Assembly (NCBI RefSeq): GCF_004339025.1
Contig: NZ_SMFT01000006.1
Coordinates: 1-64,000, forward strand
Length of the DNA stretch: 64,000 bases
Reading direction: 5' to 3'
Origin: Volucribacter psittacicida
GTDB taxonomy: Bacteria > Pseudomonadota > Gammaproteobacteria > Enterobacterales > Pasteurellaceae
Shown here: in pieces, positions 33,605-42,549 of the stretch
Numbering within the stretch: the stretch's first letter is position 1
Layout: each line of letters begins with the position of its first letter
Translations under genes and position numbers: made by a program
The notes under the pieces: generated by a model
Told to the model about the DNA's origin: nothing
Database searches by the model: none
The model's input: only the letters and a program-made list of their open reading frames with translations

Positions 33605-34630
33605 TTGAGCCGTCTAACCCTTGCGTTAGATGTGATGGGCGGGGACTTTGGTCCCCGTATTACTATCCCTGCATCAATATTAGCGTTGGAACAAGATCCA
33701 ACGTTAGAGTTCTTATTATTCGGCGATAGCCAGCAAATTACCCCATTATTGCAAAATATCCCAACATCAATTCAACAACGCTTGCGTATTTGCCATTGTT
33801 CTCGTGAAATTAATAATCAACAAGGTTTATCCTATGCTTTGCGGCATAGCAAAGGTACATCTATGCGATTGGCTATTGAAGCGGTACAGCAAGGGGACGC
33901 TAAGGCTTGTGTGAGTGCAGGCAATACGGCGGCTTTAATGGGGTTAGCAAAAGTTTTATTACCTTGTTTACCCGGTATAGATCGTCCTGCTTTATTATCG
34001 CTTATTCCAACGGTAAATAAGGGATGTTCTGTTATGTTAGATTTAGGGGCGAATATTGAATGTCGTGCTGAAAATCTTTACCAGTTTGCCTTAATGGGAT
34101 CAATTTTTGCAGAAAATACTTTGAATATCCTTTATCCTCGCGTTGCCTTATTAAATATAGGCATTGAAGAAATTAAGGGATATAAGTCTATTCGTGAAGC
34201 GACACATTTAATTGAACAAAATGCAAACCTACAATATATTGGCTTTATTGAGGGGAATTTATTGTTAAATGGTGTTGCGGATGTCATTGTGTCTGATGGC
34301 TTTAATGGGAATATTGCCTTAAAAACTTTAGAGGGGGCAATGATGAACTTAATGTCTCTCTTGAAAGAACGGACTTTATTGAGTTATCCTCCTTTGAATA
34401 AAATGGTTGCTTGGTTAGCAAAACGTCTCTTTAATCGCAGTTATCAACAATTAGCACATTTTAATCCAGAACAATATAACGGAGCATCGCTTGTTGGTTT
34501 AAATGCTGTGGTGGTAAAGGCACATGGTTCATCTACGGTAAATAGTTTTGCTTATGCGATTAAAGATGCGGCATTACAAGCTCGCCAAGCTATCCCAAAT
34601 AAAATATTGATGGGTTTAGAAAGAAACTAA
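33605..34630 (+). CDS. plsX: Phosphate acyltransferase PlsX
   Basis: Converts acyl-ACP to acyl-phosphate for glycerolipid synthesis. The protein is 341 residues. The N-terminus LALDVMGGDFGPRITIPAS, the SAGNTAALMGLAK segment and GFNGNIALKTLEGAM are family signatures. The start codon is TTG at 33605, preceded by AGGTGA, giving MSRLTLALDVMGGD as in other Pasteurellaceae; there is no ATG nearby. fabH follows after 12 bp. Confidence 0.95.
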   Translation: MSRLTLALDVMGGDFGPRITIPASILALEQDPTLEFLLFGDSQQITPLLQNIPTSIQQRLRICHCSREINNQQGLSYALRHSKGTSMRLAIEAVQQGDAKACVSAGNTAALMGLAKVLLPCLPGIDRPALLSLIPTVNKGCSVMLDLGANIECRAENLYQFALMGSIFAENTLNILYPRVALLNIGIEEIKGYKSIREATHLIEQNANLQYIGFIEGNLLLNGVADVIVSDGFNGNIALKTLEGAMMNLMSLLKERTLLSYPPLNKMVAWLAKRLFNRSYQQLAHFNPEQYNGASLVGLNAVVVKAHGSSTVNSFAYAIKDAALQARQAIPNKILMGLERN

Positions 34631-34642
34631 TAAGTAGAGATT

Positions 34643-35593
34643 ATGTATAGCAAAATATTATCTACTGGTCGTTATTTACCAGCACAAATCAGAACAAATG
34701 CTGATTTGGAAAAAATGGTTGATACCTCTGATGAGTGGATTACTCAGCGTAGTGGTATTAAACAGCGCCGTATCGCTGCTGAGCAGGAAACTGTGGCGAC
34801 AATGGGGGCGGAGGCGGCTAAACAATGCCTTACAATGGCACAGTTACAGGCAAATGACATTGATTTAATTGTCGTGGCAACTACAACCAATTCTCATGCT
34901 TACCCAAGTGCCGCTTGTCAGATTCAAGGTTTATTAAATATTCAAGATGCTATTGCATTTGATTTGGCGGCGGCTTGTACAGGCTTTGTTTATGCCTTAA
35001 GTGTGGCGGATCAATTTATTCGTACAGGTAAAGTACGTAATGCCTTAGTGATAGGATCTGACTTAAATTCTCGCCATTTAGATCCACAGGATCGTAGTAC
35101 ATTGGTGTTATTTGGTGATGGTGCTGGCGCGGTGATTTTGACGGCAAGTGAGCAACAAGGGATCATTTCTACTCATTTACATTCTTCTGCAGAAAAAAGT
35201 GAAATGTTAATGTTACCACAAGCAGAACCAGAGCATAATCGGTCAGGGTATATCCTTATGCAAGGCAATGAAACCTTTAAATTAGCGGTGCGAGAGCTAT
35301 CTAATGTGGTGGAAGAAACATTAACGGAAAACCAATTAGATAAAAAAGCCATTGATTGGCTAGTTCCTCATCAAGCCAATTTACGGATTATTACCGCAAC
35401 GGCAAAAAAACTGGATATGCCAATGTCGCAAGTAGTGGTAACTTTAGATCAATTTGGTAATACGAGTGCGGCGAGTATCCCAACCGCATTAGATATTGCA
35501 GTGCGTGATGGGCGTATTCAGCGTGGGCAATTATTATTATTAGAAGGTTTTGGTGGAGGCTGGACTTGGGGATCAGCCTTAGTGCGTTTTTAA
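34643..35593 (+). CDS. fabH: 3-oxoacyl-ACP synthase III
   Basis: Condenses acetyl-CoA with malonyl-ACP to start fatty acid synthesis. It is 316 residues, typical length. The catalytic triad is visible: Cys in [13 protein letters not shown] (about residue 112), His in [12 protein letters not shown] and Asn in [13 protein letters not shown]. The C-terminal [15 protein letters not shown] is standard. It lies in the plsX-fabH-fabD-fabG operon, with fabD 27 bp downstream. Confidence 0.97.
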   Translation: MYSKILSTGRYLPAQIRTNADLEKMVDTSDEWITQRSGIKQRRIAAEQETVATMGAEAAKQCLTMAQLQANDIDLIVVATTTNSHAYPSAACQIQGLLNIQDAIAFDLAAACTGFVYALSVADQFIRTGKVRNALVIGSDLNSRHLDPQDRSTLVLFGDGAGAVILTASEQQGIISTHLHSSAEKSEMLMLPQAEPEHNRSGYILMQGNETFKLAVRELSNVVEETLTENQLDKKAIDWLVPHQANLRIITATAKKLDMPMSQVVVTLDQFGNTSAASIPTALDIAVRDGRIQRGQLLLLEGFGGGWTWGSALVRF

Positions 35594-35620
35594 TGATTTA
35601 AGCATAAATTAGGATATAAC

Positions 35621-36559
35621 ATGAAAAAATTTGCAATGGTTTTTCCGGGACAAGGTTCACAATCGGTGGCGATGTTAGCGGAGTTGGCAGAACAATTTCC
35701 TTTGGTAGAACAAACCTTTAAAGAGGCATCAGAGGTTTTGGGTTATGATTTATGGCAATTAACCCAACAAGGCCCTGCGGAAGAATTAAATAAAACTTGG
35801 CGAACTCAACCCGCACTTTTAGCGGCTTCAGTGGCTATTTATCGTGTATGGCAACAACAATATCCACAGTTAAAACCTGCGTTAATGGCAGGGCATAGTT
35901 TAGGGGAGTATTCTGCTTTAGTGTGTGCTGGGGTACTCAATTTCCAAGATGCCATTCAATTAGTGGAATTACGCGGAAAATTAATGCAACAAGCTGTGCC
36001 AGAAGGAACAGGGGCGATGTATGCCATTATTGGTTTAGATAATGACAGTATTATTAAGGCTTGTGAACAAAGTGCGGAAGGTGAAGTTGTATCAGCAGTG
36101 AATTTTAACTCACCGGGACAAGTGGTCATCGCAGGGAATAAAGCGGCGGTAGAACGTGCAGCGGCAGCTTGTAAAGAAGCAGGGGCTAAGCGTGCATTGC
36201 CTTTAGCGGTTAGTGTGCCTTCCCATTGTGCTTTAATGAAGCCAGCAGCAGATCAGCTAGCGGTGTCTTTAGACAGTGTCGCTTTTAAAACGCCAGCTAT
36301 TCCTGTGATAAATAATGTGGATGTTAAAGCAGAATGTGAAAGTGAGTCTATTCGTCAAGCACTGGTTCGTCAATTATATAACCCTGTGCGTTGGACAGAA
36401 ACTGTTGAAAAAATGAATGCACAAGGTATTGAATACCTCGTTGAGGTCGGACCGGGTAAAGTATTGATGGGCTTAACCAAAAGAATTTGTGATAATTTGC
36501 AGGCAACGGCTGTCAATGATAGTGCATCATTTGCTGCCATTGAACAATTATTAGCTTAA
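35621..36559 (+). CDS. fabD: Malonyl-CoA:ACP transacylase
   Basis: Transfers malonyl groups from CoA to acyl carrier protein. The 312-residue protein has FPGQGSQ near the N-terminus, the nucleophile Ser in GHSLGEYSAL (about residue 92), the conserved His in VPSHCALM, and EVGPGKVLMGL near the end. It is spaced 27 bp after fabH and 19 bp before fabG. Confidence 0.97.
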   Translation: MKKFAMVFPGQGSQSVAMLAELAEQFPLVEQTFKEASEVLGYDLWQLTQQGPAEELNKTWRTQPALLAASVAIYRVWQQQYPQLKPALMAGHSLGEYSALVCAGVLNFQDAIQLVELRGKLMQQAVPEGTGAMYAIIGLDNDSIIKACEQSAEGEVVSAVNFNSPGQVVIAGNKAAVERAAAACKEAGAKRALPLAVSVPSHCALMKPAADQLAVSLDSVAFKTPAIPVINNVDVKAECESESIRQALVRQLYNPVRWTETVEKMNAQGIEYLVEVGPGKVLMGLTKRICDNLQATAVNDSASFAAIEQLLA

Positions 36560-36578
36560 TCGGATTAGAGGAAACATA

Positions 36579-37307
36579 ATGCAAGGTAAAATAGCATTGG
36601 TAACAGGGGCAACACGTGGCATTGGTAAAGCCATTGCTCAAGAGTTAGCGGCTAAAGGGGCAACGGTTATTGGCACAGCTACCTCGCCACAAGGGGCGGA
36701 AACCATTTCAGCCTATTTAGGCGAGCAAGGTTGCGGTATGGTGCTTAATGTAACGGACATTGAAAGTATTAATCAGCTATTAGCACAAATTAAACAACAA
36801 TATGGCGAAATTGATATTTTAGTGAATAATGCAGGTATTACGCGTGATAATTTATTAATGCGTATGAAAGATGAAGAATGGTTTGATATTATGCAAACCA
36901 ATTTAACCTCGGTTTATCATTTATCTAAAGCTATGTTGCGTAGTATGATGAAAAAACGCTATGGCAGAATTATTAATATTGGCTCGGTGGTCGGCTCAAT
37001 GGGCAATCCGGGACAAAGCAATTATTGTGCCGCTAAAGCAGGATTAATTGGTTTTAGTAAAGCCTTAGCGAAAGAAGTCGCTTCAAGAGGGATTACGGTC
37101 AATGTGGTCGCACCCGGATTTATTGCAACGGATATGACAGAAGTTCTAAATGACGAACAAAAAGACAGTATTCTTGCGAATGTCCCAGCAGGACGTTTAG
37201 GCGAAGCACAGGATATTGCTAAAGCCGTTGCATTTCTTGCTTCTGATGATGCAGGCTATATTACAGGTACAACATTGCACGTTAATGGCGGATTATATAT
37301 GAGTTAA
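36579..37307 (+). CDS. fabG: 3-oxoacyl-ACP reductase
   Basis: NADPH-dependent reductase of the elongation cycle, short-chain dehydrogenase family. The 242 residues carry the cofactor motif TGATRGIGKAIA, NNAGITRDNLLMRM, the catalytic Ser in INIGSVVGSMGNPGQ, YCAAKAG for the Tyr/Lys pair, and GYITGTTLHVNGGLYM at the C-terminus. It is the last gene of the cluster here. acpP, which normally follows, is not present in the next 340 bp, and a terminator-like hairpin lies at 37341. Confidence 0.97.
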   Translation: MQGKIALVTGATRGIGKAIAQELAAKGATVIGTATSPQGAETISAYLGEQGCGMVLNVTDIESINQLLAQIKQQYGEIDILVNNAGITRDNLLMRMKDEEWFDIMQTNLTSVYHLSKAMLRSMMKKRYGRIINIGSVVGSMGNPGQSNYCAAKAGLIGFSKALAKEVASRGITVNVVAPGFIATDMTEVLNDEQKDSILANVPAGRLGEAQDIAKAVAFLASDDAGYITGTTLHVNGGLYMS

Positions 37308-37340
37308 TCGCAAAGTGCGGTGTGATTTATAAAAATTTTG

Positions 37341-37374
37341 TCCCTTTAATTATTATAATTAAGGGGATTTTTTT
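37341..37374 (+). terminator. Rho-independent terminator after fabG
   Basis: TCCCTTTAATT (37341-37351) pairs with AATTAAGGGGA (37357-37367, one G-T pair) around a 5-base loop and is followed by T7. A single USS precedes it near 37312. Confidence 0.75.
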
Positions 37375-37408
37375 CGTCTTATAGCCCGCCTGCCTTGTCT
37401 TATTATCG

Positions 37409-37440
37409 GTCGTTTCAATTTACAAGGTGGTACGCTGAGA
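37409..37440. repeat. Partial dispersed repeat, copy E
   Basis: GGTCGTTTCAATTTACAAGG then TGGTACGCTGAG carries one arm and part of the core of the family. Just upstream, CGCCTGCCTTGTCTTATTAT (37388-37407) resembles the other side of copy F, so this may be a rearranged element. The 339-bp fabG-malic enzyme gap otherwise holds the terminator, two USS copies and the promoter with the C tract. Confidence 0.5.
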
Positions 37441-37538
37441 TTGTTAAAGTGCGGTTGGTTTTTTAAATTATTTTTCACCGTTCAGAGGACAGAATCAATA
37501 TCAACAATCATGTTTTGATTGAAGTTAAGTAAATCATC

Positions 37539-37577
37539 TTGCTATTTTTTATTTTTCTATATTAAAATACCCCCCCC
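37539..37577 (+). promoter_or_regulatory. Predicted promoter with a C8 tract at the start site
   Basis: TTGCTA (37539-37544) and TAAAAT (37563-37568) are separated by 18 bp. A run of eight C follows at 37570-37577 and continues into GCGGG, making a CCCGCGGG palindrome. The expected transcription start falls inside the C run. The malolactic-type gene begins 70 bp downstream. Confidence 0.4.
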
Positions 37578-37646
37578 GCGGGAGTTTGAATTTTAAACAG
37601 TCGTTCTATCTTAATCTTTTAACTCAATTTTAATAAGGGGTAAATT

Positions 37647-39263
37647 ATGAGTCATAAACCAGAAATCATGACCAATCCGCTCACTAACAAAGGCACCGCT
37701 TTTAGTTATGAGGAGCGTAAAAAATACGGTTTAATTGGGCGTTTGCCTTCTGCCGTAGAAACCTTAGACCAACAAGCCCAACGTGCTTACCGCCAATTTT
37801 CTTCCTACTCTAAAAACCTTGATAAATACATTTTCCTTGACCAACTCCATAATCGTAATGAAGTGCTTTATTACCGTTTATTGGTAGATCATTTAGCGGA
37901 AATGTTACCTGTGGTTTACGATCCAACCATTGGCGAAGCCATTAAAAAATGGAGTCGTGATTATCGCCGTAGCCGAGCAGTGTATCTTTCCATTGATCAC
38001 CCAGAAGACATTAAAACCGCTTTTGAAAGCCTTGGATTAGGCAAAGATGAGGTTGATCTGATTGTTTGTTCTGATGCTGAAGCGATTTTAGGCATTGGCG
38101 ATTGGGGTGTCAATGGCACCGATATTTCTGTGGGTAAATTGGCGGTTTATACGGCTGCCGCAGGTATTCACCCTGAGCGTGTGATTGCGGTAAACCTTGA
38201 TGTAGGGACAAACAATGAACAATTATTAAATGATCCTGATTATCTTGGTAATCGCCATTCTCGTGTACGTGGGCAACGTTATGATGACTTTATTGCCGCT
38301 TATTTAAAAACCGCCGCAGAATTGTTCCCAAATGCCTTATTGCATTTTGAAGATTTTGGGGCAGGCAATGCACGCCGTATTTTAATGCAATATCGTGATC
38401 AATATCGTATATTCAATGACGATATGCAGGGAACGGGGGCGATTGTGATGTCGGCGGTTATTGCAGGTTTAAAAGCGAAAGGGCAAGGTTTTGCTGAGCA
38501 ACGTCTTTTAGTCTATGGTGCAGGGACGGCTGGGACAGGTATGGCGGATCAGATCCACGCCGCCATGGTGCGTGAAGGACTCTCTTCTGAGCAAGCCAAA
38601 TCACAAATTTGGTTAATTGATGTGAATGGTTTAGTCAGTGAACAAATGCAGAACTTGCCTGATTATCAACAAGCCTATGCACGTCCTCAAGCTGAGGGAC
38701 ATTCAGGCGATAGCCTATTAGACACAGTAAAACGTGTGAAACCAACCATTCTTATTGGTACTTCAACTGATCACGGTGCCTTTACCCAACAAGTTATTGA
38801 GGCTTTAGCCGAAGGCTGTGAACGCCCAATTATTCTGCCATTATCTAACCCAACAGAAAAAATTGAAGCAATGCCAGCGGATCTCGTGCCTTGGACAAAA
38901 GGAAAAGCCTTAATTGCGACGGGTATTCCTGTGGAGCCTGTGCAATATAATGGTGTGAGTTATGAAATCGGACAAGGGAATAATGCCTTGCTATACCCAG
39001 GTTTAGGGTTAGGCGTGATTGTTTCAGGGGCAAAACAGGTAACAGACAATATGTTACAAGCGGCGGCAGAGGCTGTGGCATCACAAGTTAATGCCTCAAC
39101 CTTAGGTTCAGCCATTTTACCGCCTGTGGCAAATTTAAGAGCCTCTTCGGCAACGGTGGCAGTGGCGGTCGCCAAACAAGCGGTAGCGGACGGCGTGGCT
39201 ACAAAACAATCCGATGATTGGATTCAAACTGTACACGAACAAATGTGGCAACCTGTTTATTGA
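37647..39263 (+). CDS. Malic/malolactic enzyme, NAD-dependent
   Basis: Decarboxylates L-malate, either to pyruvate (malic enzyme) or directly to lactate (malolactic enzyme). The 538-residue length fits malolactic enzymes (about 541) better than E. coli MaeA (565). NPLTNKGTAFSYEERKKYGL, VYDPTIGEAIKKWS, ILGIGDWGVNGTDISVGK and YEIGQGNNALLYPGLGLG are closer to lactic-acid-bacterial MleS than to MaeA (which has ILGLGDQGIGG). The catalytic Tyr/Lys/acidic framework, the NAD fold (YGAGTAGTGMAD) and FEDFGAGNA are intact. It is followed by an AEC-type carrier, as mleP follows mleS. Which reaction it performs cannot be settled from sequence alone. Confidence 0.85.
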   Translation: MSHKPEIMTNPLTNKGTAFSYEERKKYGLIGRLPSAVETLDQQAQRAYRQFSSYSKNLDKYIFLDQLHNRNEVLYYRLLVDHLAEMLPVVYDPTIGEAIKKWSRDYRRSRAVYLSIDHPEDIKTAFESLGLGKDEVDLIVCSDAEAILGIGDWGVNGTDISVGKLAVYTAAAGIHPERVIAVNLDVGTNNEQLLNDPDYLGNRHSRVRGQRYDDFIAAYLKTAAELFPNALLHFEDFGAGNARRILMQYRDQYRIFNDDMQGTGAIVMSAVIAGLKAKGQGFAEQRLLVYGAGTAGTGMADQIHAAMVREGLSSEQAKSQIWLIDVNGLVSEQMQNLPDYQQAYARPQAEGHSGDSLLDTVKRVKPTILIGTSTDHGAFTQQVIEALAEGCERPIILPLSNPTEKIEAMPADLVPWTKGKALIATGIPVEPVQYNGVSYEIGQGNNALLYPGLGLGVIVSGAKQVTDNMLQAAAEAVASQVNASTLGSAILPPVANLRASSATVAVAVAKQAVADGVATKQSDDWIQTVHEQMWQPVY

Positions 39264-39284
39264 TCAGAAGACAGAGAACTGAAG

Positions 39285-39348
39285 ACAGAGGACAGAAGAT
39301 TTAGTTGATCACTACGGAGAGCAAAAATTTCTTCCTCTGTTTTTTTTT
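39285..39348 (+). terminator. Long-loop hairpin with T9 run between malolactic-type gene and carrier
   Basis: ACAGAGGA (39285-39292) can pair with TCCTCTGT (39333-39340), followed directly by a T run, but the loop is 40 bases. It may be a partial terminator that lowers transporter expression. The left arm lies in a purine-rich stretch with repeated GACAGAG units (39266-39297). Confidence 0.35.
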
Positions 39349-39360
39349 AAGGAGTATCAA

Positions 39361-40314
39361 ATGGTTTTTTTAACTGCCATAGAAAGTGTATTATCCATTC
39401 TTTTATTGATTAGTTTGGGCTTTTTGCTTGGTTATAAGCAATATTTTTCCGCTGATTTTGCTGAAAATATCTCCAAGTGGATAATGAATATTGCCCTGCC
39501 AGCCTCAATTTTTACCGCCGTACTTAATTACCTCAGCCTAGATAAGCTCCTTGCCTTATCCGAAGGCTTAGTTTATGGTGCTATCGCCATTATTCTTGGT
39601 TATGTATTGGCTTGGTTACTGGTAAAGGTATTAAAGGTACGAGCGGGGCGACGTGGTGTTTTTATTAATACCATTGTGAATGCGAATACGATCTTTATTG
39701 GTTTACCCCTAAATATTGCGTTATTTGGCGAAGTGAGTATGCCTTATTTTCTGGTGTATTATGTGCTAAATACCATTTCTACTTGGACATTTGGGGTCTA
39801 TTTGATCAGTATTGATAGTATGGAAAAGCAAAATAAAAAACACCAATTTGATTGGCATAAATTATTGCCTGCACCATTAATGGGGTTTTTAGTGGCTTTG
39901 GTTTTCCTCTTTGCGAGCATACCTGTACCAAAATTTATTTTTTCTTCGTTACAGTATGTAGGAGCAACCGTTACGCCATTGTCATTGCTATACATCGGTC
40001 TTACCTTGTATCGAGCAGGGCTAGCCAGTATCCGCTTTGATAAAGATACCGTTGCGGCATTATTGGGTAAATTCGTCTTATCGCCCCTAATTATGCTTAC
40101 CGTTATTTTATTAGGCAGACATCATTTCCCATTAAATTATCTTGAAGAACAAACCTTAATCATTCAATCTGCTGTTTCTGCGTTAGCGGTATTACCTATT
40201 TTAGCTAACGAAGCCAAAGGCGATGTGCCTTTTGCCACCAATGTGGTTACCGCAAGTACGGTATTATTTATTATTGTGGTACCGATTGTGGATGGGTTAT
40301 TGCAGTTTTTGTAG
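39361..40314 (+). CDS. AEC-family transporter, probable malate permease
   Basis: A 317-residue membrane protein with about ten helices, of the auxin efflux carrier/bile-acid-like superfamily. Characteristic parts are MNIALPASIFTAVLNYLSL, an asparagine-rich NTIVNANTIFIGLPLNIALFG in the first half, and PILANEAKGDVPFATNVVTAST near the end. AEC carriers beside malic or malolactic genes (MleP) transport malate or exchange it with lactate. That role is inferred here from the upstream gene. The start has AAGGAG upstream. It converges on typA with a strong USS-pair terminator between them. Confidence 0.8.
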   Translation: MVFLTAIESVLSILLLISLGFLLGYKQYFSADFAENISKWIMNIALPASIFTAVLNYLSLDKLLALSEGLVYGAIAIILGYVLAWLLVKVLKVRAGRRGVFINTIVNANTIFIGLPLNIALFGEVSMPYFLVYYVLNTISTWTFGVYLISIDSMEKQNKKHQFDWHKLLPAPLMGFLVALVFLFASIPVPKFIFSSLQYVGATVTPLSLLYIGLTLYRAGLASIRFDKDTVAALLGKFVLSPLIMLTVILLGRHHFPLNYLEEQTLIIQSAVSALAVLPILANEAKGDVPFATNVVTASTVLFIIVVPIVDGLLQFL

Positions 40315-40340
40315 GTGTTATTAAAAATAGACAAAAAATA

Positions 40341-40366
40341 AACCGCACTTTTTAATAAGTGCGGTT
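40341..40366. terminator. USS-pair bidirectional terminator
   Basis: AACCGCACTT (40341-40350) and AAGTGCGGTT (40357-40366) form a perfect 10-bp stem around a 6-base loop, flanked by A and T runs on both sides. It lies between convergent transporter and typA genes. Confidence 0.85.
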
Positions 40367-40395
40367 CAATTTTAACTTATTTTTTCCTAAGCAAT

Positions 40396-42240
40396 TTAAG
40401 CATTGCCAGTGTTTCTATTAGCACGTTTACGTTCATTTTCTGTCAGTAATTTCTTGCGAATACGCACAGAAGTTGGTGTCACTTCCACTAATTCATCATC
40501 ATCAATAAATTCAATGGCTTGCTCAAGTGAATGACGTACAGGTGGCACTAATACGACAGCTTCATCTTTACCAGAAGCACGCATATTGGTGAGTTTTTTC
40601 CCTTGTAAGCAGTTCACCGTAAGATCGTTAGAACGGCTATGAATACCAATCACTTGCCCTTCATAAACTTCCACACCATGTTCAATCATTAATTTACCAC
40701 GTTCCTGCAAACCAAATAGGGCATAAGCAAGGGCTTTACCTGTGGCATTAGAAATTAATACCCCATTTTTACGTTGCCCAATTTCACCAGGTTTAACATC
40801 ATCATAGTGACTAAAACTGGAATAAAGTAACCCTGTACCTGAGGTCATCGTCATAAATTCGTTACGGAAACCAATTAAACCACGGCTTGGGATAATATAC
40901 TCTAAACGTGTACGCCCTTTGCCATCGGGTACCATATCTTTCACTTCGCCTTTGCGAATACCTAAGGCTTCCATCACTGCACCTTGATGTTGTTCTTCAA
41001 TATCAATGGTTACTTGTTCAAAAGGTTCTTGTTTACGTCCATCGATTTCTTTAAAAATAACTTTAGGACGGGATACGGCTAATTCATAACCTTCACGACG
41101 CATATTTTCAATAAGGACAGAAAGGTGTAATTCGCCACGTCCAGAAACCTTAAACTCATCAGGGTTATCGGTTTCTTCTACCCGTAATGCCACATTATGT
41201 ACTAACTCTTTTTGCAGACGTTCTAAAATCTGACGTGAAGTGACATATTTGCCTTCTTTACCGCAGAATGGCGAGGTATTGACGCAGAAAAACATGGTTA
41301 CCGTAGGTTCATCAACGGTTAAAGCTGGTAAGGCTTCAACCTGATTTACATCACAAATCGTATCGGAAATATTCAGCTCGCCTAATCCAGTAATGGCAAT
41401 AATATCGCCAGCATTCGCAATATCTTCCTCAAAGCGATCTAAGCCTAAATGCCCTAATACTTGCCCTACTTTACCGTTACGGGTCTTACCCTTGCTATCA
41501 ATAATAGTAACCTGTTGATTAGGTTTAATTGAGCCACGTTTAATCCGCCCAATACCAATCACGCCAACATAACTATTATAATCAAGCTGTGAAATTTGCA
41601 TTTGGAATGGGGCGTCAAGTTCCACTTTTGGTGGTTCCACATATTTTACAATGGCTTCAAATAATGGGGTCATATCTGATGCCAAATCTTCGTGATCTAA
41701 GCCAGCTACGCCGTTTAAAGCGGAAGCATAAATAATTGGGAAATCAAGTTGTTCATCTGTTGCCCCAAGATTAACAAATAAATCAAACACTTGATCTACA
41801 ACCCAATCAGGACGCGCACCAGGGCGATCCACTTTATTAATAACCACAATCGGTTTTAATCCATGAGCAAAGGCTTTTTGTGTAACGAAACGTGTTTGTG
41901 GCATTGGACCATCAAAGGCATCAACAATTAATAAAACGCTATCCACCATAGAGAGTACACGTTCTACCTCGCCACCAAAATCAGCGTGTCCCGGGGTATC
42001 TACGATATTAATACGATAATCTTGCCAATTTATCGCGGTATTTTTCGCTAAAATGGTAATGCCGCGCTCTTTTTCCAAATCATTGGAATCCATCACACGT
42101 TCATTTTGATCGCCATTACGCGCGGCTTCTAATGTACCAGATTGTTGTAATAATTTATCAACCAAGGTTGTTTTACCATGGTCAACGTGAGCAATAATTG
42201 CGATATTACGCAATTTATTAATATCTAAAGTATTTTTCAT
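40396..42240 (-). CDS. typA: Ribosome-associated GTPase TypA/BipA
   Basis: Translational GTPase of the EF-G class that aids 50S assembly and stress or cold adaptation. The 614 residues contain [15 protein letters not shown] (G1), RGITI (G2), [12 protein letters not shown] (G3) and [10 protein letters not shown] (G4), then the TypA-specific C-terminus with [20 protein letters not shown]. TypA starts at a conserved position and is divergent from glnA, as in many gammaproteobacteria. Confidence 0.97.
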   Translation of the reverse strand: MKNTLDINKLRNIAIIAHVDHGKTTLVDKLLQQSGTLEAARNGDQNERVMDSNDLEKERGITILAKNTAINWQDYRINIVDTPGHADFGGEVERVLSMVDSVLLIVDAFDGPMPQTRFVTQKAFAHGLKPIVVINKVDRPGARPDWVVDQVFDLFVNLGATDEQLDFPIIYASALNGVAGLDHEDLASDMTPLFEAIVKYVEPPKVELDAPFQMQISQLDYNSYVGVIGIGRIKRGSIKPNQQVTIIDSKGKTRNGKVGQVLGHLGLDRFEEDIANAGDIIAITGLGELNISDTICDVNQVEALPALTVDEPTVTMFFCVNTSPFCGKEGKYVTSRQILERLQKELVHNVALRVEETDNPDEFKVSGRGELHLSVLIENMRREGYELAVSRPKVIFKEIDGRKQEPFEQVTIDIEEQHQGAVMEALGIRKGEVKDMVPDGKGRTRLEYIIPSRGLIGFRNEFMTMTSGTGLLYSSFSHYDDVKPGEIGQRKNGVLISNATGKALAYALFGLQERGKLMIEHGVEVYEGQVIGIHSRSNDLTVNCLQGKKLTNMRASGKDEAVVLVPPVRHSLEQAIEFIDDDELVEVTPTSVRIRKKLLTENERKRANRNTGNA

Positions 42241-42549
42241 TGAATCTATCTTAACTCTGTATCAATAGGAAATCCTGTTAAAAAGGTTGCAGATTATACA
42301 ACTTTTTCAAGGTATGAGCTATCAAATAATATAAAAAGTAACGATAAGAGATGATTACTAATAAAACATTCAAAAACTTATTAAATTAATTAAATAAAAA
42401 TCATTCATTAATGAAATTCATAAATTATTTTCAAAAATATATTGATTTTATTAGATGATATGTGTATCTTTTACCACATTGATTAAATCACTAATAAGAT
42501 TAGTCATAAAGTAGAAAAGTTAAATTTTAATCAAAAAGAGGAAGTATTT
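42241..42549. other. typA-glnA divergent intergenic region
   Basis: This 309-bp stretch is strongly AT-rich and must hold both promoters. I see no open frame, no confident NtrC- or CRP-type palindrome, no terminator and no dispersed repeat. The glnA ribosome site AAAGAGGAAG lies at its right end. Confidence 0.6.
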
